Part shown: one piece after another, positions 41,672 to 47,933 of the stretch | How positions within the stretch are numbered: the first letter of the stretch is position 1 | Layout of the letters: each line of letters begins with the position of its first letter | From: a virus | Length of the DNA: 53,645 nt | Strand: one strand, 5' to 3' | IMG/VR virus record: IMGVR_UViG_3300048033_000859 | Coordinates: 1-53,645 of that record | Program-made: the position numbers and the translations under genes | The notes under the pieces: generated by a model | Database searches by the model: none | Told to the model about the DNA's origin: nothing | Seen by the model: the letters and a program-made list of their open reading frames with translations, nothing else

Positions 41672-42082
41672 CTATATATACAGAGACAGTCTTTCCTTTA
41701 CCTCGCCATACGGAACATCAAGTCGATAGGCGAGTAGCCTGATAGCATCAGATACCGTTGCATCTTGTTTAAGACGATTAGCCCTCTGAGAGATCACCCG
41801 AACATTTCCCTTAATATAACCTTTGGTAGGATTAATCCTGTCAAGGGATGGACTATTATTGCTCCCACCCTGCCCCTTCTTGAAGTAATCAATTGGGGTA
41901 TTCATCACAGGGCAGTTTAAGGGGAAGGGGGATAGGTCATCGACTTCAAGATCGAATTCTATCCCCTCCTGTTTTGATTTGTTCTGGACTACCGATAGGG
42001 TCTGTCTGAACTTTAATCTGCAATACGCATCAAATAGTTCAGGTACGTTAAGGTGAGTGAGTTCATCTGGATCATACTGCAT
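41672..42082 (-). CDS. HNH-like endonuclease
   Basis: 136 residues from ATG 42082, chosen because GAGGGTG lies 6 bases upstream; two further in-frame ATGs lie up to 42097. The C-terminal half carries SPSLDRINPTKGYIKGNVRV and ISQRANRLKQDAT, the LDRI...GY..GNV...S.RAN pattern of a phage HNH-type nuclease family. FPLNCPVMNTPIDYF precedes it. The role could be DNA processing or homing. It overlaps the upstream gene by 11 bases. Confidence 0.68.
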   Translation of the reverse strand: MQYDPDELTHLNVPELFDAYCRLKFRQTLSVVQNKSKQEGIEFDLEVDDLSPFPLNCPVMNTPIDYFKKGQGGSNNSPSLDRINPTKGYIKGNVRVISQRANRLKQDATVSDAIRLLAYRLDVPYGEVKERLSLYI

Positions 42083-42416
42083 CGCCATCACCCTCAAAGA
42101 AGCGCATCAGGTGGTCTTTACCGTTGACGTAGTCTTCTTGGAGTTCTGCAGCCTTTAATACACGCTTAGAAGCTTCTGAAAGGGCATGCCCCATAGTGTA
42201 CAGAGAGCTATATCCCTCGTACCCTAAGTCATCACGGCAAGTCTCTATTGCGGAATCTAGTAATTCCCCAAAAGGTACTGCCACGACATTAGCATCGTCC
42301 TCATCTATGGGAGTATAAGTGAAACAAGAGATGGTTAGGATACCATCCTGGTCTACTTCTAGTTCATGTTCGATGTCCAACTCAAAGTCGAACCGTATTG
42401 TTTCTGTGTTCGTCAT
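42072..42416 (-). CDS. Unknown acidic protein, first gene of the late/leftward main block
   Basis: 114 residues from ATG 42416; a TTG start at 42449 is also possible. Acidic, with a beta-rich N terminus (IRFDFELDIEHELEVDQDG, then ILTISCFTYTPIDEDDANVV) and a helical C terminus. It lies about 60-90 bases downstream of a consensus -35 promoter. No family is known. Confidence 0.62.
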   Translation of the reverse strand: MTNTETIRFDFELDIEHELEVDQDGILTISCFTYTPIDEDDANVVAVPFGELLDSAIETCRDDLGYEGYSSLYTMGHALSEASKRVLKAAELQEDYVNGKDHLMRFFEGDGDAV

Positions 42417-42476
42417 ATCACCACTGCTCTTATAGGTGACCCTACCCAATCAGCCGTTATTATTATTATTGGGAGT

Positions 42477-42505
42477 ACCCTACAGCACCATATCTGGTAT
42501 GTCAA
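42477..42505 (-). promoter_or_regulatory. Promoter of the leftward main block
   Basis: Leftward TTGACA (consensus -35), 17-base spacer, TAGGGT (poor -10). It borders the large gene-free region and precedes the first gene of the block that leads to terminase. Confidence 0.55.
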
Positions 42506-43102
42506 CTCTTAGGGGTACTATTACAACCCCTATTACGTTTACAATCTCCACGGGACCCCTATTCTAGCCATACTACGGAGTTTACATACTAATTAATTCT
42601 GGTCCGTATCCCCCCATGCTAACCCTAGGCGGTTTACTGTCCAATTTTCCTTATTTTGTGCATAGACTGTATACGATATCGTACCCCACCCCCCATGGCG
42701 CTTGGCCCCCCCGATTTCTTTCGAGCATTGCTAACCTTCTGATTTTATTAGGGTAATTATCTTAGGAAAGATACGAGAGAGGGAAAATCTTCAGGGAATT
42801 TATAGAGAAAAGAAATGAAAGAGAATTTCTGCAGGTTTATCAAAGAATTAACCCTGTGAAACTCATAACTTTTTGGTAACAGAATAAGAAAAAAGGGCAG
42901 AGATTTTGCGTGTGACAGAAAATTTAAGTCGTGTGGTGCCGCATGGCGATGCACTCTATTAAACCTGAGATATCTCTAGGACTAATCTACAGGGATAACT
43001 AGGGGGGGTTTAACTCTTTAGGCCACTACCCTAGCCAAACTACAGGGGCTAGCTTGTGTGGCCCTCTCTCTGGTCTATCGGCGCGGGATATAACAGGGCA
43101 AT
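42506..43102. other. Gene-free region (about 600 bp)
   Basis: No convincing gene on either strand. It contains a 10-base palindrome (ACGATATCGT, about 42672-42681), several long C runs (about 42612-42718), and a purine-rich, A-rich + strand segment (about 42770-42840). It lies between the accessory cassettes and the late block. Candidates are a replication origin, a packaging site or a control region; I cannot decide between them. Confidence 0.6.
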
Positions 43103-43117
43103 AAAAAAGACCCCCAA
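43087..43117 (-). promoter_or_regulatory. Possible promoter overlapping the 43.1 kb terminator
   Basis: Leftward TTGGGG, 19-base spacer, TATATC. The -35 is part of the terminator stem, as in two other places of the island. Downstream lies only the gene-free region, so function is uncertain. Confidence 0.35.
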
Positions 43118-43128
43118 GAGAGGGGGCC
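43103..43128 (-). terminator. Terminator ending the accessory island
   Basis: Leftward CCCCC-loop-GGGGG followed by TCTTTTTTAT. It is almost the same sequence as the terminators at 44.76 and 46.31 kb. Confidence 0.85.
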
Positions 43129-43151
43129 TAGATATTGTTAAGGGGGAGAGT

Positions 43152-43352
43152 TTAGAAGGGACCGTATGCAAGCCACAGGGCTTTATCAGGGTAATGGTCA
43201 CAGTCTCCAATTGCGTATTCGTAATAGATGTTAGGGTGTCTCTCTGAGATTGCTTTTCTAGCTGCATCATTACAATTAAACACCCTGTTATCTACTACGG
43301 TCCAAGGGTAGCTTGTATCGAATGACGCTCTAAATTTTAAGAAATAAGACAT
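43152..43352 (-). CDS. Unknown small protein, accessory island
   Basis: 66 residues, aromatic-rich (YFLKFRASFDTSYPWTVVDN, then YYEYAIGDCDHYPDKALWLA). Its ATG overlaps the upstream stop (TAATG) and a terminator follows. Family unknown. The many aromatic and acidic residues are in keeping with small anti-defence proteins, but that is only a suggestion. Confidence 0.6.
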   Translation of the reverse strand: MSYFLKFRASFDTSYPWTVVDNRVFNCNDAARKAISERHPNIYYEYAIGDCDHYPDKALWLAYGPF

Positions 43353-43636
43353 TAGGCCACCTCTGCAGTCGAGAGCTTTTTAATTAGCTCTATGGTCTCT
43401 CTGGCCCGTCCTAATCTGTAACGGGAAGTTGATATCTCACTTGTTAGCCTATCCCTTTCCTTTTTTAATTCGTGGACGGTGTTTAGCTCTTGTTTGAGGC
43501 ATGCAATAAGAATGTGAATATCTTTGCATGTTTCTACCATCCCATCCTTGTGCAGATCAGCGGCAATCAAATGCATCAATTCTATTTGAGCCCAAGGGTC
43601 TAGTTCTTGGGCGGTGTTTTGATTTTCGGTATTCAT
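43352..43636 (-). CDS. Coiled coil protein, accessory island
   Basis: 94 residues. N-terminal DPWAQIELMHLIAADLHKDG, then a long helix ELNTVHELKKERDRLTSEIS likely to form a coiled coil. It has the shared island leader immediately upstream of the ATG. Unknown function. Confidence 0.65.
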   Translation of the reverse strand: MNTENQNTAQELDPWAQIELMHLIAADLHKDGMVETCKDIHILIACLKQELNTVHELKKERDRLTSEISTSRYRLGRARETIELIKKLSTAEVA

Positions 43637-43665
43637 TTTGTGGTATCCTTTTAAGTTAGTGAAGG
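43637..43665 (-). repeat. Island leader, copy 1
   Basis: Leftward TTCACTAACTTAAAAGGATACCACAAA directly before the ATG at 43636. It contains the Shine-Dalgarno AAAGGAT. The same block precedes four other genes of the island. Confidence 0.85.
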
Positions 43666-43687
43666 GGGACCGTAGCCCCCCGATTGA

Positions 43688-43978
43688 TTATTTGCCTAGT
43701 CTCCAATCATGCTGGACTGCCATGATTTTAGGGGAACTGTGGTCCTCTACGTTAACGAAAACGAATCCCCTATCAGTTGCCCCCATTCGCCACATTCCAA
43801 GCCAATCTAGACGGTCTAAGAGCTTTTGGGCTGCATAGGTATGGTTACCCTCTACGTTTAAACTATCGTCCCAAGTTGTGGTATAAGTTGACCCCTTGTG
43901 ACCGCTGGAAGTCATGGCCTTGACCCTTGGGCCTTTTGTATCTGTAGGGCCTAGATATTTTGTGAGGATAGTTTGCAT
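43688..43978 (-). CDS. Small protein of a family common on phages and plasmids
   Basis: 96 residues. N terminus MQTILTKYLGPTDTKGPRVK matches a frequently seen pattern (T-x-Y-L-x-x-T-[DN]-x-x-G-x-R-[IV]-K) on plasmids and phages, followed by TWDDSLNVEGNHTYAAQKLL with a pairing of His and Ala-rich helix. The function is unknown; such genes often lie in anti-restriction regions as I recall. It follows the 82-residue gene with no gap. Confidence 0.65.
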   Translation of the reverse strand: MQTILTKYLGPTDTKGPRVKAMTSSGHKGSTYTTTWDDSLNVEGNHTYAAQKLLDRLDWLGMWRMGATDRGFVFVNVEDHSSPKIMAVQHDWRLGK

Positions 43979-44227
43979 CTATTTGCCCCCCGATGTTTTC
44001 ACAGATTGATAATTCTTGTCCCAAATTTTATCCAAATAAAAATGATAGTGGGCACGGGAAACTGTGATTGTGCGATGCTTCATAGTTCTTTGATAGGGGG
44101 TCCCATCACTCTTATATGTTTGAGGGTATTCAGGGCGGGGAGCTTCTAGCGTCAAAGTATATTTGCCGCTGTCAGTTTTACCTACGGCAGAGACTGCCCA
44201 GATATTAGGGTTGAAAAGTTTCTGCAT
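43979..44227 (-). CDS. Unknown small protein, accessory island
   Basis: 82 residues, beta-rich and basic (IWAVSAVGKTDSGKYTLTLE, then MKHRTITVSRAHYHFYLDKI). The ATG directly abuts the upstream stop (TAAATG), so it is co-translated with the 59-residue membrane protein. Not recognised. Confidence 0.6.
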   Translation of the reverse strand: MQKLFNPNIWAVSAVGKTDSGKYTLTLEAPRPEYPQTYKSDGTPYQRTMKHRTITVSRAHYHFYLDKIWDKNYQSVKTSGGK

Positions 44228-44407
44228 TTATACACCCCCCGCCAAAAAATCACCGAGCTTGCACGATAACCATGGGCCAAAGAATAGCCCTAGGACAAGC
44301 CCAGAGGCCCCGAGAGCAGAGTTGATAGACCAGAAGGCCCAACAGATTAGAAAGGGGCTCGATACTGTTAGCAGAGCAGAAAATATGGAAATGATTAAAA
44401 GTTTCAT
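44228..44407 (-). CDS. Two-helix membrane microprotein (59 aa)
   Basis: 59 residues, hydrophobic: MKLLIISIFSALLTVSSPFL, then ICWAFWSINSALGASGLVLG and LFFGPWLSCKLGDFLAGGV. It has the shared island leader immediately upstream and is coupled to the next gene, which makes it a real gene despite its size. The function could be membrane-associated defence evasion or superinfection exclusion; unproven. Confidence 0.7.
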   Translation of the reverse strand: MKLLIISIFSALLTVSSPFLICWAFWSINSALGASGLVLGLFFGPWLSCKLGDFLAGGV

Positions 44408-44436
44408 AGTGTGGTATCCTTTTAAGGTTAGTGAAG
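44408..44436 (-). repeat. Island leader, copy 2
   Basis: Leftward CTTCACTAACCTTAAAAGG then ATACCACACT, directly before the ATG at 44407. Confidence 0.85.
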
Positions 44437-44460
44437 CCCCCCTTGCGGGGGGCCTAGGGT

Positions 44461-44679
44461 TTAAAATCCGTTAGAGGTCTTTTCTTCTAGTTCCAGTGCA
44501 TCAGATAACCAATCTATCACACGCTCCCACTGTCTAGGGAGGTCAGTTAAAGAGATATCAAAACCAGCGGCAAGAATTTCACCCTCTAAGAATATCATCT
44601 TATCTGCGCCAATTTGAGCGTACTGGTCTGCTAGTGATTTAGTTGCTAGTTTTTCAATTTCTGATTTAGTAATTTTCAT
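44461..44679 (-). CDS. Unknown small acidic protein, accessory island
   Basis: 72 residues from ATG 44679, chosen because the island leader sits just upstream; a longer frame reads through the leader. Helical, acidic (KITKSEIEKLATKSLADQYA, then RVIDWLSDALELEEKTSNGF). Unknown function. Confidence 0.65.
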   Translation of the reverse strand: MKITKSEIEKLATKSLADQYAQIGADKMIFLEGEILAAGFDISLTDLPRQWERVIDWLSDALELEEKTSNGF

Positions 44680-44708
44680 AGTGTGGTATCCTTTCGGGGT
44701 TATAGTGT
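44680..44708 (-). repeat. Island leader, copy 3 (diverged)
   Basis: Leftward AACCCCGAAAGGATACCACACT before the ATG at 44679. The Shine-Dalgarno and ATACCACACT part is kept, and the upstream CACTAACC part has changed. Confidence 0.7.
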
Positions 44709-44728
44709 AGCCCCAAGCTAATAGGTTA

Positions 44729-44744
44729 CTTGTAAATTTACAAG
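44729..44744. promoter_or_regulatory. Perfect 16-base palindrome
   Basis: CTTGTAAATTTACAAG lies between a possible promoter and the copy 3 leader. It is a good candidate for an operator. Confidence 0.5.
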
Positions 44745-44746
44745 AG

Positions 44747-44776
44747 AAAATATTTAGCACAAAAAAAGACCCCCAA
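44747..44776 (-). promoter_or_regulatory. Promoter overlapping the 44.76 kb terminator
   Basis: Leftward TTGGGG, 18-base spacer, TATTTT. The -35 box is formed by the 3' side of the terminator loop and stem. Confidence 0.45.
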
Positions 44777-44785
44777 AAGGGGGCC
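44761..44785 (-). terminator. Island terminator 2
   Basis: Leftward GGCCCCC-TTTT-GGGGGTC followed by seven T. It ends the unit containing the DUF932 gene. Confidence 0.85.
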
Positions 44786-44807
44786 TAATATTTTAAATCT
44801 ACGGGGA

Positions 44808-45137
44808 TTATTCTTTTGTTTCTATACAGACCACAACGGGAATGGCCTCTTTGTCACCTTTAAAGAATAGCAGATAATCCCCTGCGCTTGCTTTTTCCTT
44901 TAGTCCAGAAATCCACATGCGCTTCTCTTTTTTACTCTTGGGCCTGTACAGTTTCAAAGTTGTGGTGGTGGCATGCTTGCCTAGCTCCAGAATGCACTTG
45001 AATTCAACCCCATGCTTTCCACCTTGGGGGATATCTGCAAAATTCACATTTAAGAATTCCCCGAAAGTTTTTTCAAAGGCCCCAGCGTTTAGGGTGGAAT
45101 GCGAAAGGTGGGTTTTTGTAAGTTTAATTTTTAGCAT
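44808..45137 (-). CDS. Accessory island protein, possibly EcoRII-N-like DNA-binding fold
   Basis: 109 residues from ATG 45137. The central part LKLYRPKSKKEKRMWISGL and ASAGDYLLFFKGDKEAIPVV is reminiscent of the EcoRII N-terminal (B3-like) DNA-recognition domain, but the likeness is weak. It lies downstream of DUF932 and the 35-residue membrane protein in one unit and is followed by a terminator. It could be an anti-restriction or DNA-binding factor. Confidence 0.55.
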   Translation of the reverse strand: MLKIKLTKTHLSHSTLNAGAFEKTFGEFLNVNFADIPQGGKHGVEFKCILELGKHATTTTLKLYRPKSKKEKRMWISGLKEKASAGDYLLFFKGDKEAIPVVVCIETKE

Positions 45138-45138
45138 T

Positions 45139-45246
45139 TTAGTACCCCATTCCATAACCGATAAACAAGAAAATCCATCCCGCTGCAAAAAGGGAGAGCG
45201 CGCCAAGCGCATCCCCCAGTATCTCCACAATTTTGCGCCAATCCAT
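45139..45246 (-). CDS. Single-helix membrane microprotein (35 aa)
   Basis: MDWRKIVEILGDALGALSLF then AAGWIFLFIGYGMGY. It starts in a TAATG overlap with the DUF932 gene and ends one base before the next ATG. I recall similar small 'DW(K/R)' membrane proteins ending in GYG(L/M)G in mobile elements. Coupling on both sides argues it is real. Confidence 0.65.
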   Translation of the reverse strand: MDWRKIVEILGDALGALSLFAAGWIFLFIGYGMGY

Positions 45247-46223
45247 TACGCTGCAATCCCTGTTAGGGAAGCCCAAGCGGGGCTTGCTAGCCAATCGCTA
45301 ACTTGATTTTGGCGGCGGTCCAGAGTTTGGGCCACATTGTCTTTCTGCTCACCTCTGGCATGCACGGGAAATAGCTCGCTGTCATGACTTGAAAAGTGGG
45401 TGAGACAGCTATGCAAGCCCCAAACTGTGAACCCTCTGCTCTGGGCCTCTATATCCAGTTGCTCCATAAATTTTGCAGTGAGGCGGCTAGCAATTCCCAT
45501 GCCCTCCAGAGTTTCTTGGGCTTGGGCTGGGGTTATCTTGGCTTGAGCCCATGCATTCCACACTTCGATTTTGCTTTCATATTTTTTCACCTGCTCTTTA
45601 ATGAAAGGAATGAAATACTCTGGGGTGTAACCTGAAGTATGGCGGCGCGATGATTTACCCCCAAGGATATCTAGGACCATGCCATTGTCACAAGCTAAGT
45701 CTGTCACAAGTGAACGGATAATCACAGGGGACTTGCCGCCGAAAGAGTTAGTGACCCCAAAGCCTAGATTTAAGAGGGTGTTTTCTCCCCCGTTCCACAA
45801 CTTGGAATAGCCTGTATTCTTTACAAGCTGACGGATTTCCTTGCCGCTATCGGCAAAGCGAACGGAAAAGCTTGTGAAAGCTCCCCCGTGGGATTGTTTT
45901 TCGTCCAGCTTTATTTCTGCCAAATATTCTTTGGGAAGGGCGCTTTCGCATGCCTCTTGCAATACATCCCGCAAGTCTGAATTTTGTGCGATTGCATAGC
46001 CAGCCCCACAATCCCCTAGCCATTCTTGGGTATCATCCCGAAAGATAGGACGTTTTTGCCATGGCTTAATGAGCGTGGGGGTATTTTCTGGAGTGGTCAA
46101 CATTGCATACTGTCCAAACTTAGCTTGCCAGTTTAAAGCATCCAACTGGGGGAAGCTCTGGGCCTCTGGGGCGGTAGTTTCTGGAGTAGTTGCAAAAGCA
46201 TTCGGGAAAGTAACGATATTCAT
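45246..46223 (-). CDS. DUF932 family protein
   Basis: 325 residues. The pattern (RPIFRDDTQEWLGDCGAGYA, then KNTGYSKLWNGGENTLLNLG, then VTDLACDNGMVL) matches the DUF932 phage/plasmid family, cellular examples of which (for instance YfjQ) lie beside anti-restriction genes in prophage regions. The biochemical function is unknown. It has the island leader and a likely promoter upstream and heads a unit of three coupled genes. Confidence 0.75.
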   Translation of the reverse strand: MNIVTFPNAFATTPETTAPEAQSFPQLDALNWQAKFGQYAMLTTPENTPTLIKPWQKRPIFRDDTQEWLGDCGAGYAIAQNSDLRDVLQEACESALPKEYLAEIKLDEKQSHGGAFTSFSVRFADSGKEIRQLVKNTGYSKLWNGGENTLLNLGFGVTNSFGGKSPVIIRSLVTDLACDNGMVLDILGGKSSRRHTSGYTPEYFIPFIKEQVKKYESKIEVWNAWAQAKITPAQAQETLEGMGIASRLTAKFMEQLDIEAQSRGFTVWGLHSCLTHFSSHDSELFPVHARGEQKDNVAQTLDRRQNQVSDWLASPAWASLTGIAA

Positions 46224-46250
46224 AATTGGTATCCTTTTGAGTTAGTGAAA
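46224..46250 (-). repeat. Island leader, copy 4
   Basis: Leftward TTTCACTAACTCAAAAGG then ATACCAATT, directly before the ATG at 46223. Confidence 0.85.
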
Positions 46251-46296
46251 AGAGCTAGACCACCTAGCTAGTGGTTATGATGTTACCCCTTGTGAA

Positions 46297-46326
46297 ATTA
46301 TAACGCAAGAAAAAAAAGACCCCCAA
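46297..46326 (-). promoter_or_regulatory. Promoter overlapping island terminator 3
   Basis: Leftward TTGGGG, 18-base spacer, TATAAT. The -10 is consensus. The -35 is built from the terminator loop/stem. Confidence 0.55.
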
Positions 46327-46337
46327 CAAAGGGGGCC
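46310..46337 (-). terminator. Island terminator 3
   Basis: Leftward GGCCCCC-TTTGTT-GGGGGTC followed by eight T. It ends the DUF7227-like unit. Confidence 0.85.
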
Positions 46338-46343
46338 TAATAT

Positions 46344-46424
46344 TTATGTAGTATATTTGAGAACTAGCCACATCACACCGAGCCAAAATGTGAAGTAACC
46401 ACAGAAAAGATAAATTATTTTCAT
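46344..46424 (-). CDS. Membrane microprotein (26 aa)
   Basis: MKIIYLFCGYFTFWLGVMWL then VLKYTT: one hydrophobic helix. The start overlaps the upstream stop (ATGA) and a terminator follows 7 bases after its stop. Translational coupling and the tight fit between gene and terminator suggest a real product. Confidence 0.5.
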   Translation of the reverse strand: MKIIYLFCGYFTFWLGVMWLVLKYTT

Positions 46425-47227
46425 CGGGGAGCACTCGCCACGGCGTCAGCTTTTTTGACGCTAATCCCATGGGCGGGAAAACCCACAATAGTCTCTCTCT
46501 TATATATGCTGCATAAACCACAGTCCTTGCAATTTGTGTCCATATAAGTTGCGGGGCAAATTGTCAGCTTGTGGCCCATCGGGGTTACAGTTGGTTTTCT
46601 CTTTTTATAATCTGCCAAGCTTTCCCCGTCCTGAATTCCCATTTTTTCAGGCAATACAGTTGCAAGAGGAATGCTAGGAAACTTACTTTTTGCGGGGCTG
46701 GCCTCCCAATTATAATATACAATCTCTGCCAATTCATCGGCATGGTCTAACCCGTTACATGAGGCGTTAATAGTTAGGCCATTCAAGTTTGCATCCATTA
46801 CAGCGTTAAAATTGTGTGTGTCTTCTATACTATAATGCGTGAACCCAAAGCCCCGCTTTCCTTTGTTAGCCTCTACTAATTCAGAGAGGGCCACAGGGTC
46901 TATTTGTTCATCATTACATTCTGCAATATTTGGCGGTAAATCCCCAACTTGATTTAATCGCCACAACTGGCCCTCTTTAATTGATAAGACAGCCCCTAGA
47001 AATGCAAGCCAAGTCCCCCCAGCTTTCCCTGCAGAAACTTTATCCCAAAATCTACGGATGTGGCCCCCGTCCCCGTAGCATCCATTTTTTTTAAATAGGC
47101 AACTATTGGGACAAGTCCCATTGTGGGAAGTTGACACAGGTATAGGCCCTGTCTTTCTGTTTCTACTTTTCATAGTCAAAGCGAAAAAACCTGTGACATT
47201 AGCGACAAAATTAATTTCATGTTTCAT
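46421..47227 (-). CDS. Cys-rich phage protein (DUF7227/GP88-like)
   Basis: 268 residues. The N-terminal part carries KTGPIPVSTSHNGTCPNSCL and KKNGCYGDGGH, the three-Cys pattern of the GP88/DUF7227 phage family. More Cys occur at the C terminus: ICPATYMDTNCKDCGLCSIY, suggesting a metal or iron-sulphur site. The function is not known. It is the first gene of the accessory island with the shared leader and its own promoter, and is followed by a coupled 26-residue membrane protein. Confidence 0.72.
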   Translation of the reverse strand: MKHEINFVANVTGFFALTMKSRNRKTGPIPVSTSHNGTCPNSCLFKKNGCYGDGGHIRRFWDKVSAGKAGGTWLAFLGAVLSIKEGQLWRLNQVGDLPPNIAECNDEQIDPVALSELVEANKGKRGFGFTHYSIEDTHNFNAVMDANLNGLTINASCNGLDHADELAEIVYYNWEASPAKSKFPSIPLATVLPEKMGIQDGESLADYKKRKPTVTPMGHKLTICPATYMDTNCKDCGLCSIYKRETIVGFPAHGISVKKADAVASAPR

Positions 47228-47254
47228 TGTGTGGTATCCTTTTAGGTTAGTGAA
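47228..47254 (-). repeat. Island leader, copy 5
   Basis: Leftward TTCACTAACCTAAAAGG then ATACCACACA, directly before the ATG at 47227. Confidence 0.85.
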
Positions 47255-47269
47255 TAAGAGCGTCTGGCC

Positions 47270-47298
47270 CCTATAACCCCTAGCATAGGGTCAATTAA
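47270..47298 (-). promoter_or_regulatory. Island promoter with CCCTA-N3-TAGGG operator
   Basis: Leftward TTAATT, 17-base spacer, TATAGG. The spacer holds CCCTATGCTAGGG (47278-47290). The same dyad (different centre) fills the integrase promoter spacer. The -35 is weak, so an activator could be needed. Confidence 0.55.
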
Positions 47299-47342
47299 CT
47301 ACCCCTTGCAAGATACTTTTTTTCTGAAATTTTTTTAGATTT

Positions 47343-47371
47343 TTGCTTGCGCCAACAAGAGTCAGTATATA
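47343..47371 (+). promoter_or_regulatory. Rightward early promoter
   Basis: TTGCTT, 17-base spacer, TATATA. It is divergent from the island promoter; the transcribed leader includes a GACGCGCCAGTA repeat before the small regulator-like gene. Confidence 0.65.
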
Positions 47372-47407
47372 AGGTCCCTTCCATTGACCCCGCCAAAGCA
47401 AGTCTAA

Positions 47408-47440
47408 GTTATATATTACTCTTGACGCGCCAGTAGCTAA
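47408..47440. repeat. Direct repeat flanking the 67-residue gene, left copy
   Basis: GTTATAT, then CTTGACGCGCCAGTA at 47421-47435. The core ACGCGCCAGTA also occurs after the gene. Confidence 0.75.
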
Positions 47441-47461
47441 AAATTGAAGGGACTATCAAAA

Positions 47462-47665
47462 TTGAACTATAAAAGAACAAGAGCAGAAGTACACCAATGG
47501 ATAGAGGGCCTTCAAGAGCTACTGGAGTACGAAGATGGGACCCAACAACTAATTCTTCTAAAGTCAGGCGAACTAGTGGTCATTCCTTGTGGCGAAGAAG
47601 AGGCTGACGGGTTGAGCGTTACTATCGCTACCCACAGTGCTGACATTATTAAGCTTACAGGGTAA
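47462..47665 (+). CDS. Small regulator-like protein at the divergent promoter region
   Basis: 67 residues from TTG 47462 (preceded by GAAGGG); an in-frame TTG at 47444 adds six residues. Basic helix at the N terminus (NYKRTRAEVHQWIEGLQELL), then YEDGTQQLILLKSGELVVIP. It lies at the point where leftward and rightward units diverge, between two direct repeats, followed by a strong terminator. The position suits a regulator, but no helix-turn-helix is certain. Confidence 0.55.
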   Translation: MNYKRTRAEVHQWIEGLQELLEYEDGTQQLILLKSGELVVIPCGEEEADGLSVTIATHSADIIKLTG

Positions 47666-47672
47666 AGGTTAC

Positions 47673-47699
47673 GTTATATCTTAACGCGCCAGTAATTAG
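47673..47699. repeat. Direct repeat flanking the 67-residue gene, right copy
   Basis: GTTATAT followed by CTTAACGCGCCAGTA. The core is identical over 11 bases to the copy 259 bases to the left. Confidence 0.75.
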
Positions 47700-47707
47700 A
47701 ATAAAAG

Positions 47708-47740
47708 AACCCCCCAAGGATTGCTCCGAGGGGGGTTTTT
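47708..47740 (+). terminator. Terminator after the small regulator-like gene
   Basis: AACCCCCC, 14-base loop containing a small inner stem, GGGGGGTT then TTT. It separates the regulator unit from the integrase. Confidence 0.85.
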
Positions 47741-47872
47741 GCTGGCTAAGACAGGGAGGAAATTCACCAGCAGCATTAACAGAAGTCGGGGTGGGTCATT
47801 AGCAACCTCTGTTATACATATCTTACACAAGGTCTACACAGTGGTCAACTACTAATTGTGTATCAAAAGGTC

Positions 47873-47901
47873 TTGCTTATACCCCTAACATAGGGTATTT
47901 A
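47873..47901 (+). promoter_or_regulatory. Integrase promoter with CCCTA-N3-TAGGG operator
   Basis: TTGCTT, 17-base spacer, TATTTA. The dyad CCCTAACATAGGG (47883-47895) lies exactly between the boxes and ends at the -10. About 130 bases upstream of the promoter, back to the preceding terminator, carry no gene. Confidence 0.7.
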
Positions 47902-47933
47902 CTCTGATACTGATAACCTTGGAGGATATAAGA

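Noticed and set aside
42757-42954. 65-codon leftward frame in the gene-free region
   Set aside because: No ribosome site, low-complexity Phe/Leu/Ser composition from a purine-rich strand, and no leader or coupling to neighbours.
43352-43636. Leucine-zipper transcription factor
   Set aside because: The helix is coiled-coil-like, but there is no basic DNA-binding region before it.
44163-44474. Rightward frame opposite the accessory island
   Set aside because: It runs antisense to three well-supported small genes and has no promoter or ribosome site.
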